Positions 45,226-53,617 of a stretch of DNA of 64,000 nt are shown piece by piece (within the stretch, counting starts at the first letter, position 1; each line of letters begins with the position of its first letter). The notes beneath the pieces are model-generated. The model made no database searches. It saw nothing but the letters and a program-made list of their open reading frames with translations, and was not told where the DNA came from. The stretch is from Coprococcus sp. OM04-5BH (GTDB lineage Bacteria > Bacillota > Clostridia > Lachnospirales > Lachnospiraceae). Location of the stretch: assembly GCF_003482105.1 (NCBI RefSeq), contig NZ_QULM01000001.1:310001-374000 (forward strand). The letters are read 5' to 3'. The position numbers and the translations under genes were made by a program.

Positions 45226-46815
45226 ATGTTTTATTGTAATGTGTGCGGACGGGAGCTGGAGGATAACGAAGATCGATGTCCAGTATGCGGAGCAATGTTT
45301 GCAGGGGTTGACAAGGACAAGCTTCAGACCAAATGGTATGAGGATGACAATTATGAAGATCCCGCACCGGAAAATTATGAATTGGAAGAGGATCCGGAGG
45401 AAGATGTGCCGGTGGAACCTGTTCCGGAGAGAGAGCCGGAGCCATGGGAAGTAGATAAGGATTACTACAAGAAGAAGCCGGATGACGAGAAGACCAGAAA
45501 GAAAAGAAAAAGGATTATCACAGCGGTTACCATAGTACTGGCACTTGCAGCAGTGTCGGGGGCGGGTTATTATGTGCCGAAGATATTAAAGTACAATAAG
45601 GCGTCTGCGGCACTTGACCGCGGAGATATAGATAATGCAGTGAGCATATATACCCAGCTTCATGATTTTAGAAATTCTAAGACCATGGTGGAGGGCGGTG
45701 CATACTATGAGTATGCCGAATCCCTTTACAAGGATGGAGACTATGAGAATGCGGCGGTATATTATGAGAAGGCGGCAAAGTATGATTACAGGGATTCTGC
45801 CAAGATGGCAAGGGAAAGTCACTACAATGAAGCCACAAGGCTTTATGAAAGCGGTAATTATGAGGCTGCCTCATCAGAATTTGAGAATGCCGGAGACATA
45901 AGTGATGCCGGAGAATTTCTGCAGTCCTGTGCATATGAGCAGGGTATTGCAGCATACAAGGAGGAGAGCTTCGAGGAGGCAATAAAATTCTTCACAGAGG
46001 CAGGAGATTATGAAGATTCTGCCGACATGCTGTCCAGATCCTACTATAAGCAGGCAGGTGTATCCTATGCTGATGGGGACCTTAAGACTGCTCATGATGA
46101 TTATATGAAATCTCAATATGGAGATTACCTTGAGAAGGCAGGCATATGTTACCTTGAGTATGCGGGAAGATGTTACAAAAACAGCGAATTTGACGAAGCT
46201 ATCAGGTACTATTCTCAGGTAGATCAGACATATAAGGATACTACGGATCTCCTGGACGCCTGTTATCAGGCTAAGGGAAAGAAGCTTCTTGAGGAAAATG
46301 ATTACAATGGCGCCATAGAGGCATTTGCCCAGGTGAAGAATATAGACGTGACAAGCTACATAAATAATGCAAAGGCTGCGTATGTTGCGGATCATATGAG
46401 TGCAGATGATGAGACTACTCTGTCTTACCTGTGTGACCTGAAATATGCAAGCTACGGAACGGCAGCAGAGGATCTTATGAAGCTTACAGGTTGGAATATA
46501 CAGTCATTTATCAATGGTTCCACAGAGGATTACTCTACCCGTAACAACAGCTGTGTTGTGGGAACGGACGCATATGTACATTCTGTATTCAACGCTGGGG
46601 ACGGCAAGTCCAGTGACATTGTAGAATATATAGTCCATGAGGACGGAAGTAAAAGTAAAGATGTAGTCCCTGACACTGCGGTGAAGACCGGCAGTGCTAC
46701 ATGGGTACTTGTGACAGGTGAAAGTCAGAAGCCGGAGAGGATAACGCTTTATGTAAGGGATAAGAAGACTAACATGCTGCTTGACAAGTATACCTTTGAG
46801 ATAAGGGAGAAATAA
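45226..46815 (+). CDS. Zinc-ribbon membrane protein with TPR-like repeats
   Basis: The 529-aa protein opens with a zinc ribbon (Cys4, Cys7, Cys18, Cys21; FYCNVCGRELEDNEDRCPVC). An acidic Pro/Glu linker and one transmembrane helix (about residues 97-117, ITAVTIVLALAAVSG) follow. The extracytoplasmic part carries many 15-20-residue helical repeats of the type YKDGDYENAAVYYEKAAKY, resembling TPR/Sel1 repeats, and ends in a small beta-rich domain. The topology is inferred. AAAGGAG precedes the ATG. It lies 59 nt after the FHA gene and 3 nt before the next ORF. Confidence 0.8.
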   Translation: MFYCNVCGRELEDNEDRCPVCGAMFAGVDKDKLQTKWYEDDNYEDPAPENYELEEDPEEDVPVEPVPEREPEPWEVDKDYYKKKPDDEKTRKKRKRIITAVTIVLALAAVSGAGYYVPKILKYNKASAALDRGDIDNAVSIYTQLHDFRNSKTMVEGGAYYEYAESLYKDGDYENAAVYYEKAAKYDYRDSAKMARESHYNEATRLYESGNYEAASSEFENAGDISDAGEFLQSCAYEQGIAAYKEESFEEAIKFFTEAGDYEDSADMLSRSYYKQAGVSYADGDLKTAHDDYMKSQYGDYLEKAGICYLEYAGRCYKNSEFDEAIRYYSQVDQTYKDTTDLLDACYQAKGKKLLEENDYNGAIEAFAQVKNIDVTSYINNAKAAYVADHMSADDETTLSYLCDLKYASYGTAAEDLMKLTGWNIQSFINGSTEDYSTRNNSCVVGTDAYVHSVFNAGDGKSSDIVEYIVHEDGSKSKDVVPDTAVKTGSATWVLVTGESQKPERITLYVRDKKTNMLLDKYTFEIREK

Positions 46816-46818
46816 ATT

Positions 46819-47118
46819 ATGGTAAATCGTGTGGATTTGCTGGCATTTGAGTTTTACAAGAAAAAGCCCTTTAAGGGCAGTGATACAGGTGCCAGATATA
46901 TGGTGACAAAGGAGGAAGTAGTTTCCGGAGTCGCAGAAGACGGAACTGAAGAGAAGAAAACAGTGCTGGCATGCTATATGTGGCCGGAACCCTTTTGTTT
47001 TGAAGCAACTGCCGATGAGGTGAAGATCAGAGGAGAGTTCCCATTTTCAGAGGAAGGGCTTGGGCAGGCAGTAGATTATATAAATAAACACCATGACGAG
47101 GTTGCACATGAAGACTAA
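46819..47118 (+). CDS. Small conserved-looking protein, unknown function (99 aa)
   Basis: A soluble 99-aa product contains MVNRVDLLAFEFYKKKPFKGSDTGARYMV and LACYMWPEPFCFEAT. I cannot name the family. It begins 3 nt after the zinc-ribbon gene's stop and its last 11 nt overlap the next gene's start, so it is embedded in the operon and probably translationally coupled on both sides. Confidence 0.65.
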   Translation: MVNRVDLLAFEFYKKKPFKGSDTGARYMVTKEEVVSGVAEDGTEEKKTVLACYMWPEPFCFEATADEVKIRGEFPFSEEGLGQAVDYINKHHDEVAHED

Positions 47119-48466
47119 TAAATCCCAAAAAGTGATCATTTCTATATTAGCAGTGCTGATAGTGGCAGCAGGGATATTCGTAGGTGTTTTGGTGTATATA
47201 AGGAATATTCCGCAGCTTAAGATATGGAATGCATTTAAGAATACAATGCTTACGGCGGAGGAATCGCAGGCAGAGGCAAAATACGGCGGCTATGATATGA
47301 TTAAGGGTATCATAGGCGGAAATTACAAAATATCAGTTGAAGCAGACAATTTAAGTACCGGCATAATCAGAGACAAGGACAGGCATGAGTTTATGCTCCA
47401 GACTTCGGGAGCAATCTTAAACCATGATATAGATGTGGATATCTATGCGGACAAGGATACTTCCCTTGTGGGCTATAAGGGTAATTATCTTCAGTTTGAT
47501 TATACGGGGGCATTTAAAGAGAATCTTCCATCAACTGCATTTGCCACTGTACTCAAGCTTACTGCAGGTGTAAGTAAGGATGAAATAAAAGCATTTGCAG
47601 GATTTTATCAGTCTTTTATGGAGGTATTGACTGCCACTTCGGATGAAACAAATGACATGTCGGAGCTTTATAAGGAGATAGCGGAGGCAGTACTTGACAT
47701 GGAGGCCGAGAGGGAAGGGAAAGAGAGCTTCTCTGTGAATGGCAGGGATGAGAAATGTACAGTATACAGGATCACCATTAAGCAGGAAAAGCTTATGGAT
47801 TATATAGACAGAGCACATAATATGATCGTGTCGGCGGGACCTGACGTGCTGGCAAAGGTTGAGGAGGCTACAGGATTCTCTGTTGATATTATGTATAACA
47901 GGATAAAGACTATAGTTAATGAGACCGGAGATTTCACCCTGAGATTTGCAGTTACAAAGTATGACGAGCTGGTGTGCGTATATGCGAACGGCATATCAAA
48001 GGATAATATAGGTTTTAAGCTGAGTTTCCTTGGAGGAGATTACCTGTGTGATAAAATCTGCTATGAGCAGAGTGATGATAAGGGCAATAGCATAAAGCTG
48101 GTTAAGGATGATATATCGGAAGATGAGGTCATTGGAACAGAATATACTCTCACTAACGTGAAGGATGGAAGTGAGACTGTTAGAACTCTGAAATATGAAT
48201 TCAGGGATGAAGTACTGTCCGTAAGTGTAGACAATGGGCAGGAAGATGGCAGCTATGACATGAAGATCGACAGCTATGACAAGGGAAAATATATTAAAGT
48301 AACTTATCAGGGAGCAATCTGTGGATACGAGAATCCGGTGTTTTATGTGGGCACTGTGGTGGATAAGATCAATAAGCCCCAGGGAAATGTATTGGATGTG
48401 TTGGAGGCAGGCGTCATAGACACGGGAAAATTCATAAAGGATTCACTTCCAAACTTGTTTAATTAA
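47108..48466 (+). CDS. Membrane-anchored protein of unknown function (452 aa)
   Basis: I do not recognise the family. An N-terminal membrane anchor (VIISILAVLIVAAGIFVGVLVYI) precedes a roughly 420-residue domain rich in Asp, Lys and beta-type sequence, presumably outside the membrane. The ATG at 47108 has GAGG about 8 nt upstream, inside the end of the previous gene, and gives a sensible signal anchor; an upstream ATG at 47093 is unlikely. The FtsW-like gene starts 20 nt after it. Confidence 0.75.
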   Translation: MKTNKSQKVIISILAVLIVAAGIFVGVLVYIRNIPQLKIWNAFKNTMLTAEESQAEAKYGGYDMIKGIIGGNYKISVEADNLSTGIIRDKDRHEFMLQTSGAILNHDIDVDIYADKDTSLVGYKGNYLQFDYTGAFKENLPSTAFATVLKLTAGVSKDEIKAFAGFYQSFMEVLTATSDETNDMSELYKEIAEAVLDMEAEREGKESFSVNGRDEKCTVYRITIKQEKLMDYIDRAHNMIVSAGPDVLAKVEEATGFSVDIMYNRIKTIVNETGDFTLRFAVTKYDELVCVYANGISKDNIGFKLSFLGGDYLCDKICYEQSDDKGNSIKLVKDDISEDEVIGTEYTLTNVKDGSETVRTLKYEFRDEVLSVSVDNGQEDGSYDMKIDSYDKGKYIKVTYQGAICGYENPVFYVGTVVDKINKPQGNVLDVLEAGVIDTGKFIKDSLPNLFN

Positions 48467-48485
48467 TATGTAGTGGAGATATATT

Positions 48486-49760
48486 GTGAAGACAGACAAT
48501 AACAGAACAGACAGTAAGAAAATAAAAAGAGGACAGGACAAGTCGGAGGAAGTAGAGTATATATATACTCCTGCTGTGGAGATCAGGCTGATAGTCGGAA
48601 TGTTATTTCTTATGGCATTTGGACTGATTATGATCTTTTCGGCGTCAAGCTACAGCTGCTCTATAAGTGCGGCTACTAATTATGATTCTGCCTTTTATTT
48701 TAAGAAGCAGTTGAGAGCTATAGTGATAGGTATCGTAGCCTTGGTGGTAGCGGTTCTGGTAGCCAGATTTTACATTAAGAAGAATAACAGAAAGCTTATA
48801 TTCATTACGGCTATAGCCAGTTATATAGCTTCTATAGGCTGTATTTTTCTTCTGAAGCTTCCGGGTATTGCAATTAATGCCAAGGGTGCCACAAGATGGA
48901 TCACAATCGGACCTCTTCAGTTTCAGGTTGCTGATGTGGTTAAAGTTCTTATGATTTTGTTTATGGCAGGATATGTGAATACATACCAGAAGAGAATGAA
49001 TAACAGGGTAATTATATTTGTACTGTGGTTGGCGGTGTCTGTACAGGCGATTCTGGTATTGGCGATTTCATCAAATCTCAGTACCGCTATTATACTTATG
49101 CTCATGGTATTTACCCTGACATTTATAATGAGTGGTGACACGAAGTTCCACATGTATTTTCTGGTGACGATAATAGTTGTAGTGACTATAGCACTGGTAT
49201 ATCTTTCTCATCATCTTCCGGCACAGGAGGATGTGGGAAAATACCCATATCAGATGGCAAGAATATTTGCATGGCTTGATCCTAAGAAGTATGAGGCAGA
49301 TGGTGGATACCAGCCTTTGCAGGCAATGTATGCCATAGGAAGTGCCGGTGTATTCGGTAAAGGTCTCGGCAAGGGAACCCAGAAGCTGGTGAATATACCT
49401 GAGGCCCAGAATGACATGATCTTCTCTATCATATGTGAGGAGTTAGGTATTGTTGGTGCTATATTGATGTTCATGATGTATGCTTATATGCTGTATCAGA
49501 TGTTCATAGTCGTAAAGGAATCAAGAAATCTCTACGGCAGCATACTTACCATAGGTGTAATGTTAAATATTATCTATCAGATAATTGTAAATGTGTGTGT
49601 GGCAGTAAATCTTCTGCCTAATACAGGTGTTTCACTGCCATTTATAAGCTATGGTGGTTCGGCCATCCTCTTCACCATGATGGAGGTTGGTATTGTTCTT
49701 GGTATCCGGTTACAGCAGACAAAGCTTGGATACACCAGAAGAATCGCAGCAAAAAGGTAA
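48486..49760 (+). CDS. FtsW/RodA/SpoVE-family peptidoglycan polymerase
   Basis: SEDS-family glycosyltransferases polymerise lipid II together with a class B PBP. The 424-aa protein has about ten hydrophobic helices. Family motifs include GATRWITIGPLQFQ near residue 135, YQMARIFAWLDP, and NMFVxLLPNTGVSLPFISYGG-like residues (NLLPNTGVSLPFISYGGSA). It starts at a GTG with GTGGAG about 7 nt upstream. Whether it acts in division, elongation or sporulation cannot be told; no PBP2-type partner is adjacent. An L,D-transpeptidase follows. Confidence 0.92.
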   Translation: MKTDNNRTDSKKIKRGQDKSEEVEYIYTPAVEIRLIVGMLFLMAFGLIMIFSASSYSCSISAATNYDSAFYFKKQLRAIVIGIVALVVAVLVARFYIKKNNRKLIFITAIASYIASIGCIFLLKLPGIAINAKGATRWITIGPLQFQVADVVKVLMILFMAGYVNTYQKRMNNRVIIFVLWLAVSVQAILVLAISSNLSTAIILMLMVFTLTFIMSGDTKFHMYFLVTIIVVVTIALVYLSHHLPAQEDVGKYPYQMARIFAWLDPKKYEADGGYQPLQAMYAIGSAGVFGKGLGKGTQKLVNIPEAQNDMIFSIICEELGIVGAILMFMMYAYMLYQMFIVVKESRNLYGSILTIGVMLNIIYQIIVNVCVAVNLLPNTGVSLPFISYGGSAILFTMMEVGIVLGIRLQQTKLGYTRRIAAKR

Positions 49761-49807
49761 ACGATAGTATGTATAGAAGTTTTTTCAAAATAAAAGGGGG
49801 AAAGCAT

Positions 49808-51766
49808 ATGAAGAAAAACTTAGTGAAGATTGCCATTACGGCAGGAATTGTGTGGGCAGGAATAGCCGCAACACCACAGGTACAGAGAGTTTCGGCAGCA
49901 GAGTATCTGAGCGGAGCCCAGGCTCCTGCAGTATATTCCATACAGTATAGTGCAGAAGTGGAAGATCCTGTAGGCGAGGTTAAGAATGGATTTGTAGAGG
50001 AAGACGGCGGAACCAGATATTATGTGGAAGGTGTGGCAGTAAAGGGAGTAAGAGTAATAGATGATGCCAAATACTTTTTTGATTACAGCAGTGGATTTAT
50101 GACCAGAAATTCATTTGCAGTTATAGGAAACAGCAGATATTATTTCGGCGATGACGGTAAGATATACGGATGCGGATTGTACGAGATAGATGGAGAGTAT
50201 TATTTCATGCAGGGGAATTGTTCAGTATTCAATAAGGGCTGGAAATCCATATCAGGCAGTAAATATTATTTCGGCGGTGACGGTAAGGCATACAGAGGCC
50301 TTATTGACACAAGGAATAATTATAAGTATTGCTTCGATGATGAAGGAAGACTCCAGACAGATTGTGTGTACAGATCAGGTAATCTGGTATTCTATGCAGA
50401 CAGTAACGGCAGGACTATCTGTGGTGTGAGAAAGACCACAGATGGTATATATCATTTCAATTATTCGGGAAAAATAACTATATCAAGATGGGTAACCGAG
50501 AATGGCAAGAAGTATTATTTCGGCAGAGACGGCAAGGCATACACAGGTCTTATAAGTACAGCCAACAGATATAAGTATGTATTTGACGAGAATGGTGTAT
50601 TGCAGGTAAATAAATTATTTACCATAAGAGATATGACGGTCTATGCAGATGAGAACGGACGTACAGTTTCCGGTGTCAGAAAGATTGGCGGCAGCATATA
50701 CTGCTTCTCAACTGCGGGAAAGATGATCAAAAATGCATGGCAGACAGTTGGCGGCAAGACATATTTCTTAGGCAGCGACGGTAAGGCATACACAGGAGCC
50801 AGGAAGGTAAAGGGCTCAGCAAATTACTTCTATTTCGGAGACCAGGGTTACCTTACCAGCGGATTTGTACATATCGGCGCATATTATTACAGGTTTAAAG
50901 ACAACGGAAGACCATATTCAGGTCTGTACACATCAGCGGATGGAAACAAATATTATTACAGGGCAAATGGTTCTCTGGTAAAGGGCGCTTACAAGCTTAA
51001 CGGAACTATATATCTGTTCTGCGGACCAAGCGGTGCTCTTATAAAGAAGGAAGGCTGGGTAAATTACAGCGGCAAGACATATTATGCCAAGAGTAACGGT
51101 GAGGCTACCATCGGCTACAAGAAGCTTGCGAATTACTACTACTATTTCAGCAGTGACGGACACAGACTCCAGAATACATGGGCTTATGCAAATGGCTACA
51201 AGTTCTACTTCGGATCTGACGGTAAGAGAGCAGAGGATGTGTCAAGCAAAATGCCTGCAGGAACAACCTATGTGATCAAGGTATATAAGGGTTCAAATAC
51301 TGTTACCGCATATGCCAAGGACGGATCAAAGGGATATATAATCCCCGTAAGGACTATGATATGTTCAACAGGAAATGATACTCCGACAGGAGAATTCCAT
51401 ACACCTAATAAGTTCAGGTGGCTTGAGCTTATGGGACCATGCTGGGGACAGTGGGATACACAGATCATGGGTAATTACCTGTTCCACTCAGTATATTATC
51501 TTTCAAAGAATGACAACAATACACTTAGTGTAAGTGCTTACAATAAGCTTGGAACAACCTGTTCACACGGATGTATAAGACTTACATCAGGTGACGCCAA
51601 GTGGATATATGATAACTGTGTACTGGGAACTACAGTTATCATCACAGCAAAGGCAGAGAAGGGTCCATTTGACAAGCCTAAGGCATACAAGCTTGCGTCA
51701 TGGCATACATGGGATCCTACAGACCCTAACATGTACTACAAGTGCAAGCAGAGAGGCTGCCACTAA
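49808..51766 (+). CDS. Secreted L,D-transpeptidase (YkuD) with cell-wall-binding repeats
   Basis: The 652-aa product has a signal peptide (MKKNLVKIAITAGIVWAGIA..SAA). About 430 residues of roughly 20-residue aromatic repeats follow, of choline/glucan-binding type (YYFGDDGKIYG, YYFGRDGKAYTG). The YkuD domain at about residues 480-615 has the catalytic motif SHGCIRLTSGDA. L,D-transpeptidases make 3-3 cross-links or attach proteins to peptidoglycan and resist most beta-lactams. The ATG at 49808 has AAAGGGGGAAA upstream; the frame opens earlier at 49769. A C-terminal tail with CKQRGC follows the catalytic domain, which is unusual. Confidence 0.9.
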   Translation: MKKNLVKIAITAGIVWAGIAATPQVQRVSAAEYLSGAQAPAVYSIQYSAEVEDPVGEVKNGFVEEDGGTRYYVEGVAVKGVRVIDDAKYFFDYSSGFMTRNSFAVIGNSRYYFGDDGKIYGCGLYEIDGEYYFMQGNCSVFNKGWKSISGSKYYFGGDGKAYRGLIDTRNNYKYCFDDEGRLQTDCVYRSGNLVFYADSNGRTICGVRKTTDGIYHFNYSGKITISRWVTENGKKYYFGRDGKAYTGLISTANRYKYVFDENGVLQVNKLFTIRDMTVYADENGRTVSGVRKIGGSIYCFSTAGKMIKNAWQTVGGKTYFLGSDGKAYTGARKVKGSANYFYFGDQGYLTSGFVHIGAYYYRFKDNGRPYSGLYTSADGNKYYYRANGSLVKGAYKLNGTIYLFCGPSGALIKKEGWVNYSGKTYYAKSNGEATIGYKKLANYYYYFSSDGHRLQNTWAYANGYKFYFGSDGKRAEDVSSKMPAGTTYVIKVYKGSNTVTAYAKDGSKGYIIPVRTMICSTGNDTPTGEFHTPNKFRWLELMGPCWGQWDTQIMGNYLFHSVYYLSKNDNNTLSVSAYNKLGTTCSHGCIRLTSGDAKWIYDNCVLGTTVIITAKAEKGPFDKPKAYKLASWHTWDPTDPNMYYKCKQRGCH

Positions 51767-51792
51767 TCACAAAAGAGAGGATGATATTCCTT

Positions 51793-52620
51793 ATGAAGAG
51801 AACAGTTAAAGTTATATTGCTGGTGTTCATGGTACTTTCCATATGTGCAGGATGCGGCAGCAAAAAAAAGGAAGCTCCTGATGACATAAACGGTACAGTG
51901 GAATCACCGGACAGTTTCATAAAACTTGGAATGTATATAGACGCAGAAGGTCCGGAGGTGTCCAATTGCGTATACAGCATATCAAAAGACGAGATCGCAG
52001 AGGTGTCATTTGTATATAATGGTCTCCAGTGCGTATTTCGTGCGTCTACTGTGTATTCTGAATTTGACCTGGCAGCGGTGGACAACACCATGACAGGGGA
52101 CATGCTGTCTACCATGATAAACGGAAACACTGCCACATACTACACTCTTCAGCCGGGAAGAGTGGTGTTCTTCTCAGACAGCAAGGTTAATTATTCTCTG
52201 TACACTTACGTTACCACCACAGACGCAGTTTTAAACGATATAATAAACTGTCTTACATTCGAGAACCATTACAACGAGAGACCGGATGTTAAGAAGCAGA
52301 CTGACGAGGACGCTTATGCCTATGCTGAGAAGATAATGAAGGTCATAAAGGATGAGGATGTTGATACGCTGTCCACCATGATAAATTATCCGGAGCAGCT
52401 TGGAAGCGGACAGTCCATAAGCAATGAGGAAGAACTGTTTAAGGTGCCTAAGGAGGAGCTGTTCACAGAGTATCTTAAGGGTGCCATGAATCAGGAATCC
52501 CTGGATAATCTGAGAAAGACAGATGACGGTAGTGAGTACATAATGGGTACAAATTACCGTAATGTGCATTTCAGAAAGAACAGCAAGGGTGAGTACAAGA
52601 TCACAAGGATAAATAATTAA
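51793..52620 (+). CDS. Lipoprotein of unknown function (275 aa)
   Basis: A signal peptide with lipobox ICAGC (lipid-anchor Cys near residue 19) precedes a 250-residue soluble domain. I cannot name the family; the C-terminal part (about 175-275, AYAYAEKIMKVIKDEDVDTLSTMI) is helical with a beta end, resembling NTF2-like or DUF3887-type domains, but that is only an impression. The ATG at 51793 follows AGAGAGG by about 12 nt; the frame is open upstream into the L,D-transpeptidase gene. It is the last gene of the envelope cluster. Confidence 0.72.
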   Translation: MKRTVKVILLVFMVLSICAGCGSKKKEAPDDINGTVESPDSFIKLGMYIDAEGPEVSNCVYSISKDEIAEVSFVYNGLQCVFRASTVYSEFDLAAVDNTMTGDMLSTMINGNTATYYTLQPGRVVFFSDSKVNYSLYTYVTTTDAVLNDIINCLTFENHYNERPDVKKQTDEDAYAYAEKIMKVIKDEDVDTLSTMINYPEQLGSGQSISNEEELFKVPKEELFTEYLKGAMNQESLDNLRKTDDGSEYIMGTNYRNVHFRKNSKGEYKITRINN

Positions 52621-52668
52621 ATACAATCAGATACATCTGGATATACGGATATATCTGAACAGTCAGTG

Positions 52669-52743
52669 AAAAAGACCTTTAGTATCATATATGTGACCGG
52701 GCTCCGGCATATATACAGATAATGATATTAAGGGTCTTTTTTT
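52669..52743 (+). terminator. Terminator closing the envelope cluster
   Basis: AAAAAGACCTTTA pairs with TTAAGGGTCTTTTT around a long, internally paired loop (ATATATG/CATATAT) and ends in seven T. From 52744 to 52900 I see no recognisable gene, only a 41-codon open frame without a ribosome site. Confidence 0.8.
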
Positions 52744-52900
52744 GTAATATGCCGTCAAGAGGGAGCTGCCGGTTTCATAAAATCAGAGTATCAGACATAT
52801 TTCCCATAAATCCTCCTGTGGTTGTCGAAATCTTTGGAGTGAATATCATTGAGACACCACCTGGGCTTGTATAAAATCCTAAGTAGGAGGTGCCCGGAAA

Positions 52901-53518
52901 ATGGAAAATATTGAAGGAAATGTATATCTTATAAAGGAAGCAGCGAAGCTTGTTGAGGTTGAAGCACATGTTCTCAGATACTGGGAGGAGGAGCTGGGAC
53001 TTAAGATAAAGAGAAATGAAATGGGTCACAGATATTATGATGATACGGACATAAAGGTGCTTAAGAGGGTAAAGGAATTAAAGGAACGGGGGATACAGCT
53101 AAAGGCAATAAAGCAGTTAGTGAAAAATGCAGAACAGAACGGAGAACTTGGACCGGTAAATGGGGATATAGAGATATCAGAGGAAAGAGAGCACAATCCC
53201 CAGAGGGTCGTTGATTTCAAATACATACAGTTCCAGGATATGATGAACAAGATTGTGTCTAAGGCAATAAAGGAGAATGCAGATACGTTTGCCCAGTCTC
53301 TTGGAAAGGAAACCTCAAGGGAGACCATAGAGGGAATAGTTGAACACCTTGAGGAGCTCCAGAGGAAGCAGGATCAGAGGGATGAACAGAGATACAGGAA
53401 GCTGGACGGTGTTTTAAGGGAACTGTCTCAGGCGAGAACTGAGGCTGCATGTACCGTCCCAACCAGGAAAAAGGGTTTATTTGGCAGGAAGAAAGGGTAC
53501 AAAAGATATAAAAACTAA
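52901..53518 (+). CDS. MerR-type helix-turn-helix protein, RacA-like
   Basis: The 205-aa product begins with a MerR DNA-binding domain (VYLIKEAAKLVEVEAHVLRYWEEELGL, HRYYDDTDIKVLKRVKEL). A coiled-coil-rich region at about 120-180 and a very basic C-terminus (RKKGLFGRKKGYKRYKN) follow. No small-molecule-binding Cys set is seen. The layout (MerR HTH, coiled coil, basic tail) resembles Bacillus RacA, which ties the origin region to the cell pole, but an ordinary regulator is equally possible. GGAGGTG precedes the ATG. Confidence 0.75.
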   Translation: MENIEGNVYLIKEAAKLVEVEAHVLRYWEEELGLKIKRNEMGHRYYDDTDIKVLKRVKELKERGIQLKAIKQLVKNAEQNGELGPVNGDIEISEEREHNPQRVVDFKYIQFQDMMNKIVSKAIKENADTFAQSLGKETSRETIEGIVEHLEELQRKQDQRDEQRYRKLDGVLRELSQARTEAACTVPTRKKGLFGRKKGYKRYKN

Positions 53519-53553
53519 TTTATGAAAACTTCATACATTGCACATAACAGGTG

Positions 53554-53562
53554 TGGTATAAT
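53554..53562 (+). promoter_or_regulatory. Extended -10 promoter for the two-component operon
   Basis: TGGTATAAT is a TGn extended -10 element, 56 nt before the kinase start. TACATT lies 17 nt upstream as a weak -35. Confidence 0.6.
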
Positions 53563-53617
53563 GAACACTGTAAAATTACAGCATGGCGTGTCGTGCAGAT
53601 ATACAGGAACGTGGAAT

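Noticed and set aside
52751..52876. 41-codon plus-strand ORF between the envelope terminator and the MerR-like gene
   Set aside because: There is no ribosome site, it starts directly after a terminator, and no family is recognised. Left as unexplained intergenic DNA.
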